A stretch of DNA of 64,000 bases from Nitrospirillum pindoramense (lineage in GTDB: Bacteria > Pseudomonadota > Alphaproteobacteria > Azospirillales > Azospirillaceae), in NCBI RefSeq assembly GCF_007827955.1, contig NZ_VITR01000013.1, positions 124,001 through 188,000 of the forward strand. Reading direction: 5' to 3'. The notes under the pieces were generated by a model. It was not told the DNA's origin and did not search any database. It worked only from the letters and a program-made list of their open reading frames with translations. The position numbers were made by a program, and so were the translations under genes. This document shows positions 35,520 through 45,014 of this stretch, piece by piece (positions within the stretch are counted from its first letter, which is position 1; the number at the start of each line of letters is the position of its first letter).

Positions 35520-35927
35520 GTGGCCGCCATTACCCGCGCCCTGACCGCTTTCCTTGCCGAAAGGCTGGCGGAGTGCCTCTTAATCATAGCAACCCTGGCG
35601 GCGTTGATGGGGGGATTGGGGGGCCGTGGCCTGCCATTATCCCTGCATCTGGTGACCTCTTACTATCTTCTGTCCGGCTATCCCGTCGGGGCTTTGCTGG
35701 CCTGGGTGGTCCGCCGCCATAGGGCCGCCCACTGGCAGGCCCTGATCGCCTGCCTCGCTTTCGTGGCCCATGTCGGCATTTTCCTGGCGGTGCGCGGGCT
35801 GCTGCACAGCCGCATCGCCTGGGGCATGTCACTGTTTCTGGGGCTGCCGGCCCTGATGGTGGTGGCCTTCTGCGCCGTGCAGGGGGCTCGGATGCAAGCA
35901 CGGGGCCCCACCTCATTCGGCGAATAG
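35520..35927 (+). CDS. Hypothetical four-TM membrane protein
   Basis: The 135-aa protein has four hydrophobic segments (about residues 17-35, 42-63, 73-93 and 98-120) and no recognisable motif. GTG 35520 follows a strong AGGAGG at 5 bases. It begins 34 bases after ctaA, so it may share its transcript, and it ends at a bidirectional terminator. I do not recognise the family. Confidence 0.7.
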   Translation: MAAITRALTAFLAERLAECLLIIATLAALMGGLGGRGLPLSLHLVTSYYLLSGYPVGALLAWVVRRHRAAHWQALIACLAFVAHVGIFLAVRGLLHSRIAWGMSLFLGLPALMVVAFCAVQGARMQARGPTSFGE

Positions 35928-35936
35928 CGGCGCGCA

Positions 35937-35973
35937 AACAAAAAGGGCGCGAAGCCGGTGCCTCGCGCCCTTT
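35937..35973. terminator. Bidirectional terminator
   Basis: The 11-bp perfect arms AAAGGGCGCGA (35942-35952) and TCGCGCCCTTT (35963-35973), with A-rich flank on the left and T at the right arm, lie between the convergent membrane-protein and PfpI-like genes. Confidence 0.85.
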
Positions 35974-35995
35974 CAATCCGATGCCGGTGCCCTGG

Positions 35996-36598
35996 TTAGG
36001 CGGCGGCGGCCTTCTCGGCCTGCAGCTGGCGGCGGTACTCGATGGCGTCGGCGAAGACGCGCAGCATGGTCTCGATGAACTCCGGCACCACTTCTTCCGG
36101 ACCGCGGGCGGTCAGCAGCTGGCGGTCGATGTTCATGTTCTGGCCTTCCTCGGCCACCCAGGTGGCGCCGGCGGCCTCGACGGTCTCGCGGATGGCCTCG
36201 TTGCCGGTCACCGTGCGGCCCTTCAGGCGCTGCGCCACGGCCAGCAGCTGGACGCCGTGGTTGATGGCGGCGACGCCCTTGCCAGCGTCCATGAAGCTGC
36301 CGATGATGCGGCGGGTGTGCGGGTTGGCGGCCAGCTTGGCCACGCTGCGCTCACCACCCGGCAGGACCAGCAGGTCGAAGTCGGCGGCCAGCACTTCGCC
36401 AATCTGCTTGTCGGTGGGGAAGTAGTGGCCCCACGAGGTGCCGTGCCAGCCGTTCACCAGGCCCTGCTCCGGCGAGATGATCTTGGGCGCGGCGCCGGCG
36501 CGCAGCAGGGCGCGCTGGGCTTCGGTCATTTCCACTTCTTCGAAGCCATTGGCGATGAGAATGGCAACGGCTTTTCCAGCGAGCGGCTGATCGGTCAA
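35996..36598 (-). CDS. DJ-1/PfpI family protein lacking the nucleophile Cys
   Basis: The 200-aa protein has the PfpI fold: AVAILIANGFEEVEM with the conserved Glu, LLVLPGGERSV and GVAAINHGVQLLA. In active members the elbow reads AICHGPQ; here N113 replaces the catalytic Cys while H114 is kept. It is probably not a protease, glyoxalase or deglycase of the usual type. The start is TTG 36598, six bases after AGGAGA; no ATG exists nearby. It is a single gene with its own terminator. Confidence 0.85.
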   Translation of the reverse strand: MTDQPLAGKAVAILIANGFEEVEMTEAQRALLRAGAAPKIISPEQGLVNGWHGTSWGHYFPTDKQIGEVLAADFDLLVLPGGERSVAKLAANPHTRRIIGSFMDAGKGVAAINHGVQLLAVAQRLKGRTVTGNEAIRETVEAAGATWVAEEGQNMNIDRQLLTARGPEEVVPEFIETMLRVFADAIEYRRQLQAEKAAAA

Positions 36599-36950
36599 AT
36601 TACGTCTCCTATGTTGTTTCGGCGGCCCGACACCCGCCCGTCGCCGTTCCCCAGGGGACGGCGCCGTTGGCAAGGCGCGATGGATGCTGCCTCGTGAAAA
36701 TGGCCACCCAGGAATGGGCGGCCATGGCAAAGCGTCAGGCGCGGGCGGCTGTCGTGATGCATGCCGGGCCGATGGGATGACGCTCTATTCGCATGGCACC
36801 GTAATTGGCCCCTCCCGCGCCTCAGGTCAATCGCATTAAGACCGATTCGGGATTGCGGTGCGGCATGGCTGAGTTGCGGGTGCGCCGCCGGCCCGTGGCA
36901 CGGCCACGCCCGAGAAGAAACGGGGCCCGCCCGAGGCGCCTGATACCACC
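36599..36950. other. Intergenic region between the PfpI-like gene and motA
   Basis: These 350 bases hold no convincing gene. They contain the leader of the PfpI-like gene (RBS AGGAGA next to 36604) and the 3' flank of motA. I see no clear hairpin with a T run after motA and no repeat copy. Confidence 0.6.
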
Positions 36951-37811
36951 CTAGCTGATGGCTGACAGCGCCTCTTCCAACTCATTGAAATCGGGCATGT
37001 ATTCGGTGGGGACTTTTTTTCGCGCCGCCTCGATGGAAACCTGGGGCGCATACCCGGCCAAGTGGGCCGTGATGGCCGCCCGGATGACGTGGTAGAACTG
37101 GTTCTCCTCCTCCGCCACGCCTTTCAGGCGCGAGGCGATGGGGGCCAGGATGCAGTAGGACAGGAAAATACCCATGAAGGTGCCCACCAGGGCGCCGCCG
37201 ATCAGCTTGCCCAGCACCTCGGGCGGCTCGGTGATGGACGCCATGGTCTTGATGACGCCCAGCACGGCGGCGACGATACCCAGCGCTGGCATGGCGTCGG
37301 CCATGGTCTGGAAGGCGTGGCTGGAGTGCAGGTCCTCGTGCTTGGTCTTCTCGATCTCCTGCTCCATCAGCGCCTCCAGCTCATGGGGGTTGTCCACGCC
37401 GATGGAGAACATGCGCAGGTAATCCGCGATGAACTTGACGGTGAACGGGTCCTTCATGATCGCCGGATAGGCGTTGAAGATGTTGCTTTCCATGGGCTTT
37501 TCAATGTGCTGCTCAATGGCCAGCACGCCCTTGGTCTTCATCGTCTTCAGGATTTGATACAGCAGCGACAGCAGTTCCATGTATTCCTTCTTATGGAACC
37601 GCGCGCCCGGGAAGATGCGCTTCACGGCACCCAGGGACTGCTTGATGACATGCGTGCTGTTGGCGACCATGAAGCCGCAGATGGCGGCGCCGCCGATGGT
37701 CATGAACTCACCGGGCAGGGCCTCGATGATGATGCCGATCTTGCCGCCGAAGATCACGAACGACCCGAACACGCAGATGAACACGCCGAGCAGGCCGATG
37801 GCGGCAAACAT
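36951..37811 (-). CDS. motA: Flagellar motor stator protein MotA
   Basis: The 286-aa stator subunit forms the proton channel with MotB. It has four TM segments, LPGEFMTIGGAAICGFMVANS, a charged cytoplasmic loop and the functional Pro motifs MADAMPALGIVAAVLG and CILAPIASRLKG. The ATG at 37811 lies 7 bases after AAGG; TTG 37817 adds two residues. motB is not adjacent, as in several alphaproteobacteria where the two are unlinked. Confidence 0.94.
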   Translation of the reverse strand: MFAAIGLLGVFICVFGSFVIFGGKIGIIIEALPGEFMTIGGAAICGFMVANSTHVIKQSLGAVKRIFPGARFHKKEYMELLSLLYQILKTMKTKGVLAIEQHIEKPMESNIFNAYPAIMKDPFTVKFIADYLRMFSIGVDNPHELEALMEQEIEKTKHEDLHSSHAFQTMADAMPALGIVAAVLGVIKTMASITEPPEVLGKLIGGALVGTFMGIFLSYCILAPIASRLKGVAEEENQFYHVIRAAITAHLAGYAPQVSIEAARKKVPTEYMPDFNELEEALSAIS

Positions 37812-38017
37812 GAGCAAACCTTGGTAGATGGACCCCTAAGATAGGCAGAGTCCAGACAATCGGCCTACTTGTCAAATCTCTGATGGGGTAGGGCGGCTGG
37901 CGCAACCGCGCCGCCGGACGGGGGATGTCAAGAAGGACCCCATCGCCCATGGCTGGGATCGGCCCCGCCACCAAGACCCTTGAATTCGGGCGTCCGGTCC
38001 GCCATCGTTCCGGCCAT

Positions 38018-38108
38018 CGACTGGGGTGCCGCCCGCCTGCCCGTCAGGCCCGCGGCTGAGATCAGACCCATGGAACCTGCTCCGGATCATGCCGGCGAAG
38101 GGAGATCG
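38018..38108 (+). promoter_or_regulatory. TPP riboswitch (thi box) upstream of thiO
   Basis: The TPP aptamer elements appear in order: GGGGTGCC (38023-38030), GGCTGAGATCAGACCC (38054-38069), GAACCTG (38073-38079), then GGATCATGCCGGCGAAGGGA. P1 can form between CGACT (38018-38022) and AGATCG (38103-38108) with one bulged base. The RBS-like AGGGAG lies in the 3' end of the aptamer, 11 bases before the thiO GTG. TPP binding should therefore hide the RBS and block translation of the thi operon. Confidence 0.93.
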
Positions 38109-38115
38109 CGAGACC

Positions 38116-39297
38116 GTGACCCATTTTCCGCCTTCGGGCCATTCTTCTGCCCATCCAACTGCCGCCCCCCGGGTGATCGTGATTGGCGCCGGCTGCATCG
38201 GCCTGTCCATCGCCTGGCGCCTGGCGTCCGCCGGCTGCGCCGTTGACGTCTATGACCGGGGCCGCGCCGGCCTGGGCGCCACCCATGCCGCCGCCGGCAT
38301 GCTGGCCGCCGCCGTGGAGACGGAACCGGGGGAGCAGGCGCTGCTGCCCCTGACCCTGGACAGCCAGCGGCGCTGGCCCGCCTTCGCCGCCCAGTTGGAG
38401 GCCGCCAGCGGCCTGCCCGTGGATCTGCGCACCGAGGGCACCCTGCAGGTGGCGCTGACCCGCGATGACGTGGAGGTGCTGCGGGCGGGGTATGAATTCC
38501 AGCGCTCCCTGGACCTCAACGTCGCCTGGCTGAGCGGCGCGCAGGTGAAGGAGCGGGAGCCGTGGCTGAATCCCCGTGCCGCCGCCGGCGTGCTGGGCGC
38601 CGCCGACGGCCAGGTGGACAATCGCAAGCTGGCCGTGGCGCTCAAGGCTGCGGCATTGAAGGCTGGCGCCCGCCTGCATGAGGAGGTGGCCGTCGAAGCC
38701 CTCTCCGTCACAGGTGGGGCCAGCACGGGGGGGCGCGCCGAGGGCGTGGTGGTGGACGGCGCGCTGAAGGCCGCCGACGTGGTCGTGCTGGCCGCCGGCG
38801 CCTGGTCGCGCCTCCTGGCCGGCCTGCCGGACGGCGCCATTCCGCCGGTGCGGCCGGTGAAGGGCCAGATGCTGGCCCTGCGCATGGACCCAGCCCAGCC
38901 GCTGTTGCGCCATGTGGTGTGGCCGCCCAAATGCTACCTCGTGCCACGCCTGGACGGACGCCTGATCGTGGGCGCCACAACGGAGGACAAGGGCTGGGAC
39001 GACAGCCTGACCGCCGGTGGCGTCCTGGCGCTGCTGGAGGCCGCGTGGCGGGCCCTGCCGGGGGTGGAGGAGCTGCCCATCGAGGAGATGTGGGTGGGCC
39101 ACCGCCCCGGCAGCCGCGACGACGCCCCCATCCTGGGGCCCGTGCCCGGCGTGGCCGGCCTGGTCATGGCCACCGGCCACCACCGCAACGGCATCCTGTT
39201 GACCCCCGGCACCGCCGACCTGGTTGCGGACCATGTCCTGACCGGCCGGGTGGACCCGCTGCTGGAGCCCTTTGGCATTGGGCGGTTCCGTAAGTAA
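38116..39297 (+). CDS. thiO: Glycine oxidase ThiO
   Basis: The 393-aa FAD protein of the DAO family has the dinucleotide-binding motif VIVIGAGCIGLSIAWRLA (GxGxxG at 24-29), then ATHAAAGMLAA and a C-terminal HHRNGILLTPGTADL. It oxidises glycine to the imine used by ThiG for the thiazole ring. The GTG at 38116 is the start because the upstream ATG 38089 lies inside the riboswitch. It is the first gene of thiOSGE. Confidence 0.93.
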   Translation: MTHFPPSGHSSAHPTAAPRVIVIGAGCIGLSIAWRLASAGCAVDVYDRGRAGLGATHAAAGMLAAAVETEPGEQALLPLTLDSQRRWPAFAAQLEAASGLPVDLRTEGTLQVALTRDDVEVLRAGYEFQRSLDLNVAWLSGAQVKEREPWLNPRAAAGVLGAADGQVDNRKLAVALKAAALKAGARLHEEVAVEALSVTGGASTGGRAEGVVVDGALKAADVVVLAAGAWSRLLAGLPDGAIPPVRPVKGQMLALRMDPAQPLLRHVVWPPKCYLVPRLDGRLIVGATTEDKGWDDSLTAGGVLALLEAAWRALPGVEELPIEEMWVGHRPGSRDDAPILGPVPGVAGLVMATGHHRNGILLTPGTADLVADHVLTGRVDPLLEPFGIGRFRK

Positions 39298-39312
39298 TAG
39301 GGAAACACGCGC

Positions 39313-40282
<970 letters not shown>

Positions 40283-40284
40283 GG

Positions 40285-40872
40285 GTGGGGGTACCGTTTC
40301 CCCCGCTGCTGGTCATCACCGACCGGCGCCAGGCCACCCTGCCGCTGCCCCAGATGCTGGACCGGGTGTTCGCCGCCGGTTGCCGCTGGGCCAGCGTACG
40401 GGAGAAGGATCTGCCCGCCCAGGACCGGCTGGATCTGGTGCGCCAGTTGCTTCCCATCGCCCGCCATCATGGCGCCCGGCTGACGGTGCATGGCGACTTG
40501 GTGGCGGCGGCGCTGTGCGATGGCGTGCATCTGGGAGCCGGCGGCGATGTGGCGGCGGCCCGCGCCCGACTGGGGCCGCAAGCGCTGGTGGGCATTTCGC
40601 GCCATCATCCGGGCGAGGGCCTGGGTGGCGCCGACTACGCCACCCTCAGCCCCATTTTCGAGACCGCGTCCAAGCCCGGCTATGGCCCGGCGCTGGGACT
40701 CCAGGCCCTGTCCCGCCTGCCCGGCGCCCTGGCCCTGGGCGGCATCAGCCCCGCCAACGCGGCGCAGGCCAGGGCGGCCGGGGCCGCCGGCCTGGCCGTT
40801 ATGGGCACCGTCATGCGCGCCAGCGATCCCGGCGCCGTGGTGCGGGATCTGCTGGCGGCGTGGGGTAGCTGA
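40285..40872 (+). CDS. thiE: Thiamine phosphate synthase ThiE
   Basis: The 195-aa TIM barrel has LLVITDRRQ, ASVREKDL (pyrophosphate binding), GVHLGAGGD and ALGGISPANA. It joins the pyrimidine and thiazole units. The last gene of the operon, it starts at GTG 40285, 2 bases after thiG. The sequence is rather divergent, so a TenI-like role is possible. thiC and thiD are not in the window. Confidence 0.85.
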   Translation: MGVPFPPLLVITDRRQATLPLPQMLDRVFAAGCRWASVREKDLPAQDRLDLVRQLLPIARHHGARLTVHGDLVAAALCDGVHLGAGGDVAAARARLGPQALVGISRHHPGEGLGGADYATLSPIFETASKPGYGPALGLQALSRLPGALALGGISPANAAQARAAGAAGLAVMGTVMRASDPGAVVRDLLAAWGS

Positions 40873-40909
40873 TCGCTGCCCTTGGGCTTTCCGCAGGCCT
40901 TCTTTAATC

Positions 40910-41009
40910 CCTAGGCCGCGACTGCGGCCGCCGGAGGTTTGCGGGGAGCGGCAGCGGACTGGAAATCGAGGACAGCCAAAGGCGCGGATGCGCCTGCCGG
41001 CGCCTGAGG
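40910..41009 (-). repeat. Copy D of dispersed structured 3'-UTR repeat (hairpin 3 absent)
   Basis: The minus-strand copy starts 13 bases after the polA stop with CCTCAGGCG. Hairpin 1 is AGGCGC-ATCC-GCGCCT (40980-40995) and hairpin 2 is GGCCGC-AGTC-GCGGCC (40914-40929). Both are fully paired with arm sequences unlike the other copies. The third hairpin is not recognisable. Confidence 0.8.
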
Positions 41010-41022
41010 CGCACGAAACAGA

Positions 41023-44000
41023 TCAGTGCGCCTCGCCCCAGCTCCGCCCCGTCCCGGCCTCGGCCACCAGGGGTACGCTCAAGGATGCAGCCCCTTCCAT
41101 CACCTGGCGCACCACGGGGATGGTGGCGTCGACCTCCGCCACCGGCACCTCGAACAACAGTTCGTCGTGCACCTGCAGCAGCATGCGGCCGGTCAGCCCG
41201 GCGTTGGCCATCGCGGCCGGGATGCGGGCCATGGCGCGGCGGATGATGTCGGCGGCCGTCCCCTGGATGGGGGCGTTGATGGCCTGGCGCTCGGCGAAGG
41301 CGCGGCGGGCGGCGTTGCTTTCCTTGATGCCCTGGATCCAGCACTGGCGGCCGAACAGGGTGGTGACATAGCCCTTTTCCTTGGCCTCGGCCTTGGTCTT
41401 CTCGAAATAGCCGGCCAGTTCGGGGAAGCGCTCGAAATACTGCTTGATGAAGGCCCCGGCCTCCCCCGCGCCGATGCCCAGCTGCCGCCCCAGGCCGAAG
41501 CCGGAGATGCCGTAGATGATGCCGAAGTTGATGGCCTTGGCTTTGCGGCGGATTTCGCTGGTCATCTGGTCCAGGGGCACGCCGAACACTTGGCTCGCCG
41601 TCATGGCGTGAATGTCGATACCGTCGGTGAAGGCCTGCTTAAGGGCGGGCACGCCAGCGATCTCCGCCACCAGGCGCAGCTCGATCTGGCTGTAGTCCAC
41701 GGACAGCAGGACATGGCCCTCCGGCGCCACGAAGGCGCGGCGGATCTTGCGTCCCTCCTCCGTGCGGATGGGGATGTTCTGCAGGTTGGGGTCGGTGGAG
41801 CTGAGGCGCCCGGTGGCGGTGGCCGCCAGGGCGAAGCTGGTGTGGACCCGGCCCGTGTCGGGGTTGATCTCCTGCTGCAGGGCGTCGGTGTAGGTGGACT
41901 TCAGCTTGGCCAGCTGGCGGTGGTCCAGCACCTTCTGCGCCACCTCCACGCCCTGTTCGGCCAGGGGTTCCAGCACACTGCTGTCGGTGGAATAGGCGCC
42001 GGTCTTGCCCTTCTTGCCGCCGGGCAGGCCCATCTCATCGAACAGCACCTCGCCCAACTGCTTGGGGCTGGCGACGTTGAAGGGATGGCCCACCAGGGTG
42101 TGGATTTCCTGTTCCAGCGCCGCCAGGCGGCCGGCGAAATCACGCGACAGCTCGGCCAGCATGGTCCGGTCCACCAGGATGCCGGCCTGCTCCATGGTCG
42201 CCACCACGGGCGTCAGCGGGCGGTCCAGCGTCTCGTACACCGTCATCAGGTGGTGGCGCAGCACGTCGGCCTTCAGCACCTGGTGCAGGCGCAGGGTGAT
42301 GTCGGCGTCCTCCGCCGCGTAGGCGCAGGCGCGGTCCAGCGGCACCCGGTCGAAGGTGATGCGGTTCTTGCCGGTGCCCGTCACCTCATCGAAGCTGATG
42401 CAGGTGTGGCCCAGGTGGCGCTGCGCCAGCTCATCCATGCCGTGGCCGTGGGCGCCGGCGCCCAGGGCGTAGGAGAGCAGCATGGTGTCGTCCACGGGGG
42501 CGATGGTGGCCGGGCCGGGGGCGAAGCCATGGCGGGCCAGCACCCGGATGTCGAACTTCAGGTTATGGCCCACCTTCAGCACCGACGGGTCGGCCAGCAG
42601 CGGCGCCAGCAGGGCGCGGGCTTCCTCCAACGGGATTTGCGGCGGCGGGGGCGGGGCCTCGCCGAAATCGAAGCCGCCGGCCTGTGGGTTCGGGGCGTCC
42701 GGGTTGACGTGGGCCAGGGGCACGTAACAGGCGCGGCCCGGCGTGTGGGACAGGGAGAAGCCGACCAGCTTGGCGCGGTCGGGATACAGGCCGTCGGTCT
42801 CGGTGTCGATGGCCACCGTGCCGGCCAGCGTCGCCTCCTCGATCCAGCGCTTCAGCACGGCGGCGTCCTGCACCAGCTCGTACGCGATCTCGGTGGGCGC
42901 GGGGATCTTGGGCTCCCCGATGGGGGTGGCCTCGGTGTTGTAGAAGCGGCTGTTGTAGGCGGCGCGCACGGCGTCGGTGCGCTGCTCCGCCCCGCCGCCA
43001 GTGGCCGTCAGCGTCAGGGCCGGGGCGCCGGTGGCCCCCGCAGTGCCGCCACCATTGCCCCCACTGGCCTTCAGGATGTCGTTCTCGACCTTCTGGATGG
43101 CGGAGCGGAAGCCCTGCTCCCGCAGCCAGCCGATCAGGCGCTCGGGGTCGGGCTTGCGCGCCGTCAGGTTCTCCAGCGGCTCGGGCACCGGCACATGGGC
43201 CTCCAGCTTCACCAGCTGGCGGGAGATGCGGGCCATTTCCGCATGCACGGTCAGGGCCTCGCGCCGCTTGGGCTGCTTGATCTCATGCGCCCGTTCCAGC
43301 AGGGCGTCCAGCCCGCCATACTCGGTGATCAGCTGGGCGGCGGTCTTGATGCCGATGCCGGGCACGCCCGGCACGTTGTCGACGCTGTCGCCGGCCAGGG
43401 ACTGCACGTCCACCACCAGTTCCGGCGCCACGCCGAACTTCTCCAGCACCTCGTTCCGGCCGATGCTCTTGTTCTTCATCGGGTCCAGCAGGCCGACGCC
43501 GTCGGTGATCAGCTGCATCAGGTCCTTGTCGGACGAGACGATGACGCAGTCGCGCCCCGCCTCCCGCGCCAGGCGGGCGTAGGTGGCGATCAGGTCGTCG
43601 GCCTCATACCCCTCCAGGTGCAGGCAGGGCAGGTTGAAGGCGTCCACCGCCTGGCGGATCAGATCGAACTGCGGGATTAGATCTTCCGGCGGCGGCGGCC
43701 GGTGGGCCTTGTAGTCCGGATAGATGGCGTTGCGGAAATTTTCCCGCTTGCTGTCGAAGATGACGGCGACGGAATGCACCTTCACGTCGGCCAGCAGCTT
43801 CATCAGCATGTTGGTGAAGCCCAGCACCGCGTTCACCGGCGTGCCGTCCGGCCGGTTCAGCGGCGGCAGGGCGTGATAGGCGCGGAAGATGAAGCCCGAG
43901 CCATCCACCAGGTACAGCGTGTCCTGCGCCGTGCCCGGCACGGCCGGGACGCCGGTCACGGGCGTGGGCGCGTCCGGCGCAACGGGGATGGAGTCGGTCG

Positions 44001-44067
44001 CGGCGGCGGCGGGCACGTCAGCAGCGGGCGCGGCGGGGGTATCGGCCATGGCGGGCATCTTCGGCAT
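41023..44067 (-). CDS. polA: DNA polymerase I
   Basis: The protein of about 1014 aa has three domains. The N-terminal 5'-3' exonuclease shows LYLVDGSGFIFRAYHALP, then SSDKDLMQLI and the helix-hairpin-helix. The 3'-5' exonuclease keeps its DxE site in VAIDTETDGLYPD, so proofreading is intact. The polymerase carries VDYSQIELR, RRKAKAINFGIIYG and LLQVHDELLFE. It fills gaps in repair and removes Okazaki primers. Starts at 44067, 44058 or 44049 are possible; all lead into an Ala/Pro-rich leader of about 40 residues. Confidence 0.95.
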   Translation of the reverse strand: MPKMPAMADTPAAPAADVPAAAATDSIPVAPDAPTPVTGVPAVPGTAQDTLYLVDGSGFIFRAYHALPPLNRPDGTPVNAVLGFTNMLMKLLADVKVHSVAVIFDSKRENFRNAIYPDYKAHRPPPPEDLIPQFDLIRQAVDAFNLPCLHLEGYEADDLIATYARLAREAGRDCVIVSSDKDLMQLITDGVGLLDPMKNKSIGRNEVLEKFGVAPELVVDVQSLAGDSVDNVPGVPGIGIKTAAQLITEYGGLDALLERAHEIKQPKRREALTVHAEMARISRQLVKLEAHVPVPEPLENLTARKPDPERLIGWLREQGFRSAIQKVENDILKASGGNGGGTAGATGAPALTLTATGGGAEQRTDAVRAAYNSRFYNTEATPIGEPKIPAPTEIAYELVQDAAVLKRWIEEATLAGTVAIDTETDGLYPDRAKLVGFSLSHTPGRACYVPLAHVNPDAPNPQAGGFDFGEAPPPPPQIPLEEARALLAPLLADPSVLKVGHNLKFDIRVLARHGFAPGPATIAPVDDTMLLSYALGAGAHGHGMDELAQRHLGHTCISFDEVTGTGKNRITFDRVPLDRACAYAAEDADITLRLHQVLKADVLRHHLMTVYETLDRPLTPVVATMEQAGILVDRTMLAELSRDFAGRLAALEQEIHTLVGHPFNVASPKQLGEVLFDEMGLPGGKKGKTGAYSTDSSVLEPLAEQGVEVAQKVLDHRQLAKLKSTYTDALQQEINPDTGRVHTSFALAATATGRLSSTDPNLQNIPIRTEEGRKIRRAFVAPEGHVLLSVDYSQIELRLVAEIAGVPALKQAFTDGIDIHAMTASQVFGVPLDQMTSEIRRKAKAINFGIIYGISGFGLGRQLGIGAGEAGAFIKQYFERFPELAGYFEKTKAEAKEKGYVTTLFGRQCWIQGIKESNAARRAFAERQAINAPIQGTAADIIRRAMARIPAAMANAGLTGRMLLQVHDELLFEVPVAEVDATIPVVRQVMEGAASLSVPLVAEAGTGRSWGEAH

Positions 44068-44229
44068 AACGGTCGGGGTGGGGCGGGCCCGTCAAACGCG
44101 GGCGCCCCGGGCCCGCACCATGGCCGATTTCGGGCTGGGCTGTCGAGGGTGGCGAGCCCAAGCATAACGCGGCGACGCGTGTCGGCGACGGCACTGCGCT
44201 TTTGATCGTGTCGATGATGTCAGGAAAGG

Positions 44230-44306
<77 letters not shown>

Positions 44307-44396
44307 ATGCCGGGCGGCACGCCGGGTTTCCGGTGGCGCGGCGCGCACCATACAGGCAAGTTTCGGGCAATGCAAACCCTTATGGCGCCGGGAGGC

Positions 44397-44753
44397 TTAT
44401 GGTTCCCGGTCCAGGCGGACATAGCGGCGCTCCATGCGCGCGGCGTTGTGATAGACGGCCACGGGGGCGCCGGTGGCGGGGTCGGTGAGGCGTTCGCCGG
44501 TGTCGTGCCAGCCGGGGCCGGGCATGCCGCTGATCGGCTTGTAGGCCACCCGCTCGATACAGGAGGCCAGGCACAGCACGCCGGTGCCGACCAGCAGGCC
44601 GATGGGGAAGACGCTGACCATGTCCGTCAGCCAGGCCGCCAGGATGGCCGCGAAGGCCAGCGCGCTGCCGATCAGCAGCCAGGTGCAGGCGGGTTGGCGG
44701 TGGTGCGTGGCATTGCCGGAAGCGCCGCCGAAATGGACATGCAGGACGGACAT
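44397..44753 (-). CDS. Hypothetical two-TM membrane protein
   Basis: The 118-aa protein has a His-rich N-terminus (MSVLHVHFGGASGNATHHRQ), two hydrophobic segments (about 25-42 and 47-65) and a soluble C-terminal half (GWHDTGERLTDPATGAPVAVYHN). The ATG at 44753 follows AAGGAG at 9 bases. It lies between tRNA-Arg and the aminopeptidase gene. The family is not recognised. Confidence 0.72.
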   Translation of the reverse strand: MSVLHVHFGGASGNATHHRQPACTWLLIGSALAFAAILAAWLTDMVSVFPIGLLVGTGVLCLASCIERVAYKPISGMPGPGWHDTGERLTDPATGAPVAVYHNAARMERRYVRLDREP

Positions 44754-45014
44754 GGTGCGCGTCTCCTTCCCCGTTGATTGGCTTCATCCGGGGGCCTTGG
44801 CGACGGGCGTCCTGCTGGGCGTCCGGGGCGCGCGGGCCCCTCAGCATGGCGTTTGGTGATGGTTCTTACTGTCGGTCCGGTCCCTTTTCTTCCGGTCCAT
44901 AAGCAAAGCTTACGCCCGTCGCGGGACCCGCGCCATAAGTGCGTTGGGTCAGGGTGGCGCCGCCCCGGCCCGGAAGGGGCGGGGCGGCTTCGGGGCAGTC
45001 AGTGCGTGGCCCCG

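Noticed and set aside
36761-36943. 60-aa plus-strand frame between the PfpI-like gene and motA
   Set aside because: Short, Arg/Trp-rich, no RBS, and no similarity that I recognise.
38089-38115. ATG 38089 as the start of thiO
   Set aside because: It lies within the conserved 3' part of the TPP aptamer. GTG 38116 follows the riboswitch directly.
41026-43680. 884-aa frame opposite polA, and similar long frames opposite mutS, secA, aminopeptidase and chemoreceptors
   Set aside because: These are shadows made by high-GC codon use: rich in Gly, Arg, His and Gln, without domains, and overlapping unmistakable genes.
44949-44995. G/C-rich hairpin GCCGCCCC/GGGGCGGC downstream of the aminopeptidase gene as a terminator
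   Set aside because: No T run on either strand. It may be a weak mRNA-end hairpin but there is not enough to call it.
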